From assembly GCA_963747535.1 (NCBI GenBank), contig CAVVFX010000013.1:62001-126000 (forward strand): a DNA stretch of 64,000 bases, in the 5' to 3' direction. A program made the translations under genes and the position numbers. This stretch comes from CAVVFX01 sp963747535. Its GTDB lineage: Bacteria; Acidobacteriota; Terriglobia; Bryobacterales; Bryobacteraceae. Each line of letters begins with the position of its first letter. Within the stretch, counting starts at the first letter, position 1. Under the pieces are notes generated by a model. That model was not told the origin of the DNA. It saw nothing but the letters and a program-made list of their open reading frames with translations, and searched no databases. This document shows, piece after piece, positions 63,132 to 64,000 of this stretch.

Positions 63132-64000
63132 ATGAAGAACATTTGGAAGCGAACGTGTTTGTTGGGTGTGCCGCTGGTCCTGCTCGGCGTCATGGTAACG
63201 CTGGCCGAAAACGGCAACCCGGCCTACAAGGCGAAGCGGATCAATCGAGCCGTCGAGTTGTTGGCGGATGGGCAGCCGATTTATTACACAGGTTCACACA
63301 CCGGCTCGCCCGCTGGATCCGGGGACGTCAACGCGGCCTTTGAACAAGGCAAGAAGGATGCCCAGACATACGCCGACTATATCAGCTACGACATGGAGCA
63401 CACTGCGTACGACATCGTTGGGTTGACCGCGTACATGAAGGGTCTGGTGGCGGGCGGACCAACCAGGAGCGGCCATCGGACGCCGGCGGTGATCGTGAAT
63501 GTGCCGGTCAATGGCCTCGACGAAGTCACCGTCCGTGCGAACTCCTGGATGTTCCAGCAGGTACTGGCTGCCGGCGTCCATGGAATCATGCTCACGCACG
63601 CGGATAATCCGGGCGCCATCCGGGCGTTCGTCGAAGCCGTCCGTTTCCCCATGCACAAAGAAGGAGTAGGCCCGCTGCTCGGGGAGGGGCATCGGGGCGT
63701 ACATGGGTCGGGACCGGCGGCGCAGATCTGGGGAGTCTCCGTTCAAGAGTACGAGCAAAAGGCCGACACGTGGCCGCTTAACCCCAACGGGGAACTTCTG
63801 CTGGGCGTAAAAGAAGAAGATAAGTACGCTCTTGAGAACGTAAGTCAGAATCTGAAAGTTCCGGGCATCGGGATGGCGGAGTGGGGGCCGGGAGATATGG
63901 CCATGTCGCTGGGCGTGACGTCGGGCCCGGATGCGACGAATGATCCCAGGATGGTGGCTGCCAGAGGGAAAGTACTCGCTGCCTGCAAAGCCAACCACGT
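63132..64000 (+). CDS. Exported HpcH/HpaI aldolase family protein (3' end outside window)
   Basis: At least 289 residues; AAGGGAG precedes the ATG at 63132. A signal peptide (CLLGVPLVLLGVMVTLA) is unusual for this family. The HpcH/HpaI fold is shown by YADYISYDMEHTAYD (catalytic Asp/Glu metal site), VIVNVPVNGLDE, VLAAGVHGIMLTHADNPG and a later GIGMAEWGPGDMAMSLG. Class II aldolases of this family cleave 2-keto-3-deoxy sugar acids or related compounds. The exported location is puzzling because substrates are usually cytoplasmic. Confidence 0.85.
   Translation, partial: MKNIWKRTCLLGVPLVLLGVMVTLAENGNPAYKAKRINRAVELLADGQPIYYTGSHTGSPAGSGDVNAAFEQGKKDAQTYADYISYDMEHTAYDIVGLTAYMKGLVAGGPTRSGHRTPAVIVNVPVNGLDEVTVRANSWMFQQVLAAGVHGIMLTHADNPGAIRAFVEAVRFPMHKEGVGPLLGEGHRGVHGSGPAAQIWGVSVQEYEQKADTWPLNPNGELLLGVKEEDKYALENVSQNLKVPGIGMAEWGPGDMAMSLGVTSGPDATNDPRMVAARGKVLAACKANH

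Overview
The window looks like a chromosome segment of an Acidobacteriota soil bacterium close to Bryobacterales / 'Candidatus Solibacter'. This is an inference from gene content: a Ser/Thr kinase fused to a WD40/TolB-like propeller, a PSD1-type cytochrome protein paired with a DUF1501 protein, a PEP-CTERM protein, many secreted hydrolases, and dispersed hairpin repeats. No rRNA or tRNA gene was seen.

Layout. 1-13 kb is a graveyard of mobile DNA: an OmpA-family gene, several truncated genes fused at rearrangement points, an IS66-type transposase with a DruA-like (DUF4338) partner, an isochorismatase-family hydrolase, and a broken IS21 element whose istB start is fused to foreign sequence. 13-19 kb is mostly ordinary chromosome: a secreted protein, a Nudix hydrolase, hemB, a zinc-ribbon protein with a partner, an exported peroxiredoxin and a DHFR/RibD-fold reductase.

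19.2-27.2 kb is the most unusual locus. Genes on the minus strand run kinase/propeller -> a 171-residue peptide with twelve Pro-His-Ser-Asp-Gln-Pro repeats -> a radical SAM/SPASM protein with a GYPPCC-type (DUF483-like) segment and a C-terminal methyltransferase -> a fusion of an HExxH domain with a prolyl-4-hydroxylase-type oxygenase. Nearly all repeat-to-repeat base changes are silent only in the Pro-rich frame. I read this as a candidate repeat-precursor RiPP pathway in which a proline-rich peptide is hydroxylated and further modified. 27.5-31.3 kb holds an MmcQ/YjbR protein, a PEP-CTERM protein and a large pectinesterase-like beta-helix protein.

31.6-41.5 kb is a defence / toxin-antitoxin island: a frameshifted higB with intact higA and operator palindrome; a coupled operon of B12-type radical SAM, HD phosphohydrolase and DNA methyltransferase; a DUF4062-NACHT-like STAND NTPase with an overlapping small ORF; RelBE; a broken DUF433 antitoxin; and an orphan XRE antitoxin. 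41.7-44.1 kb carries a split phage terminase plus a Gly-Pro/His-Gly-Leu small protein, enclosed by two 37-bp direct repeats.

44-64 kb is mainly carbohydrate and secreted-protein metabolism: a GH116 glucosylceramidase-like enzyme, a CobW GTPase, a hexuronate-type MFS transporter, a nitronate monooxygenase, a DUF523 protein, a GH20/GH67-like exported glycosidase, DUF1501 + PSD1, a soluble MCP-like protein, a decayed EamA gene, small secreted proteins, a SMP-30-like protein, and an exported HpcH/HpaI aldolase cut by the window end. Two families of imperfect hairpin repeats recur between genes.
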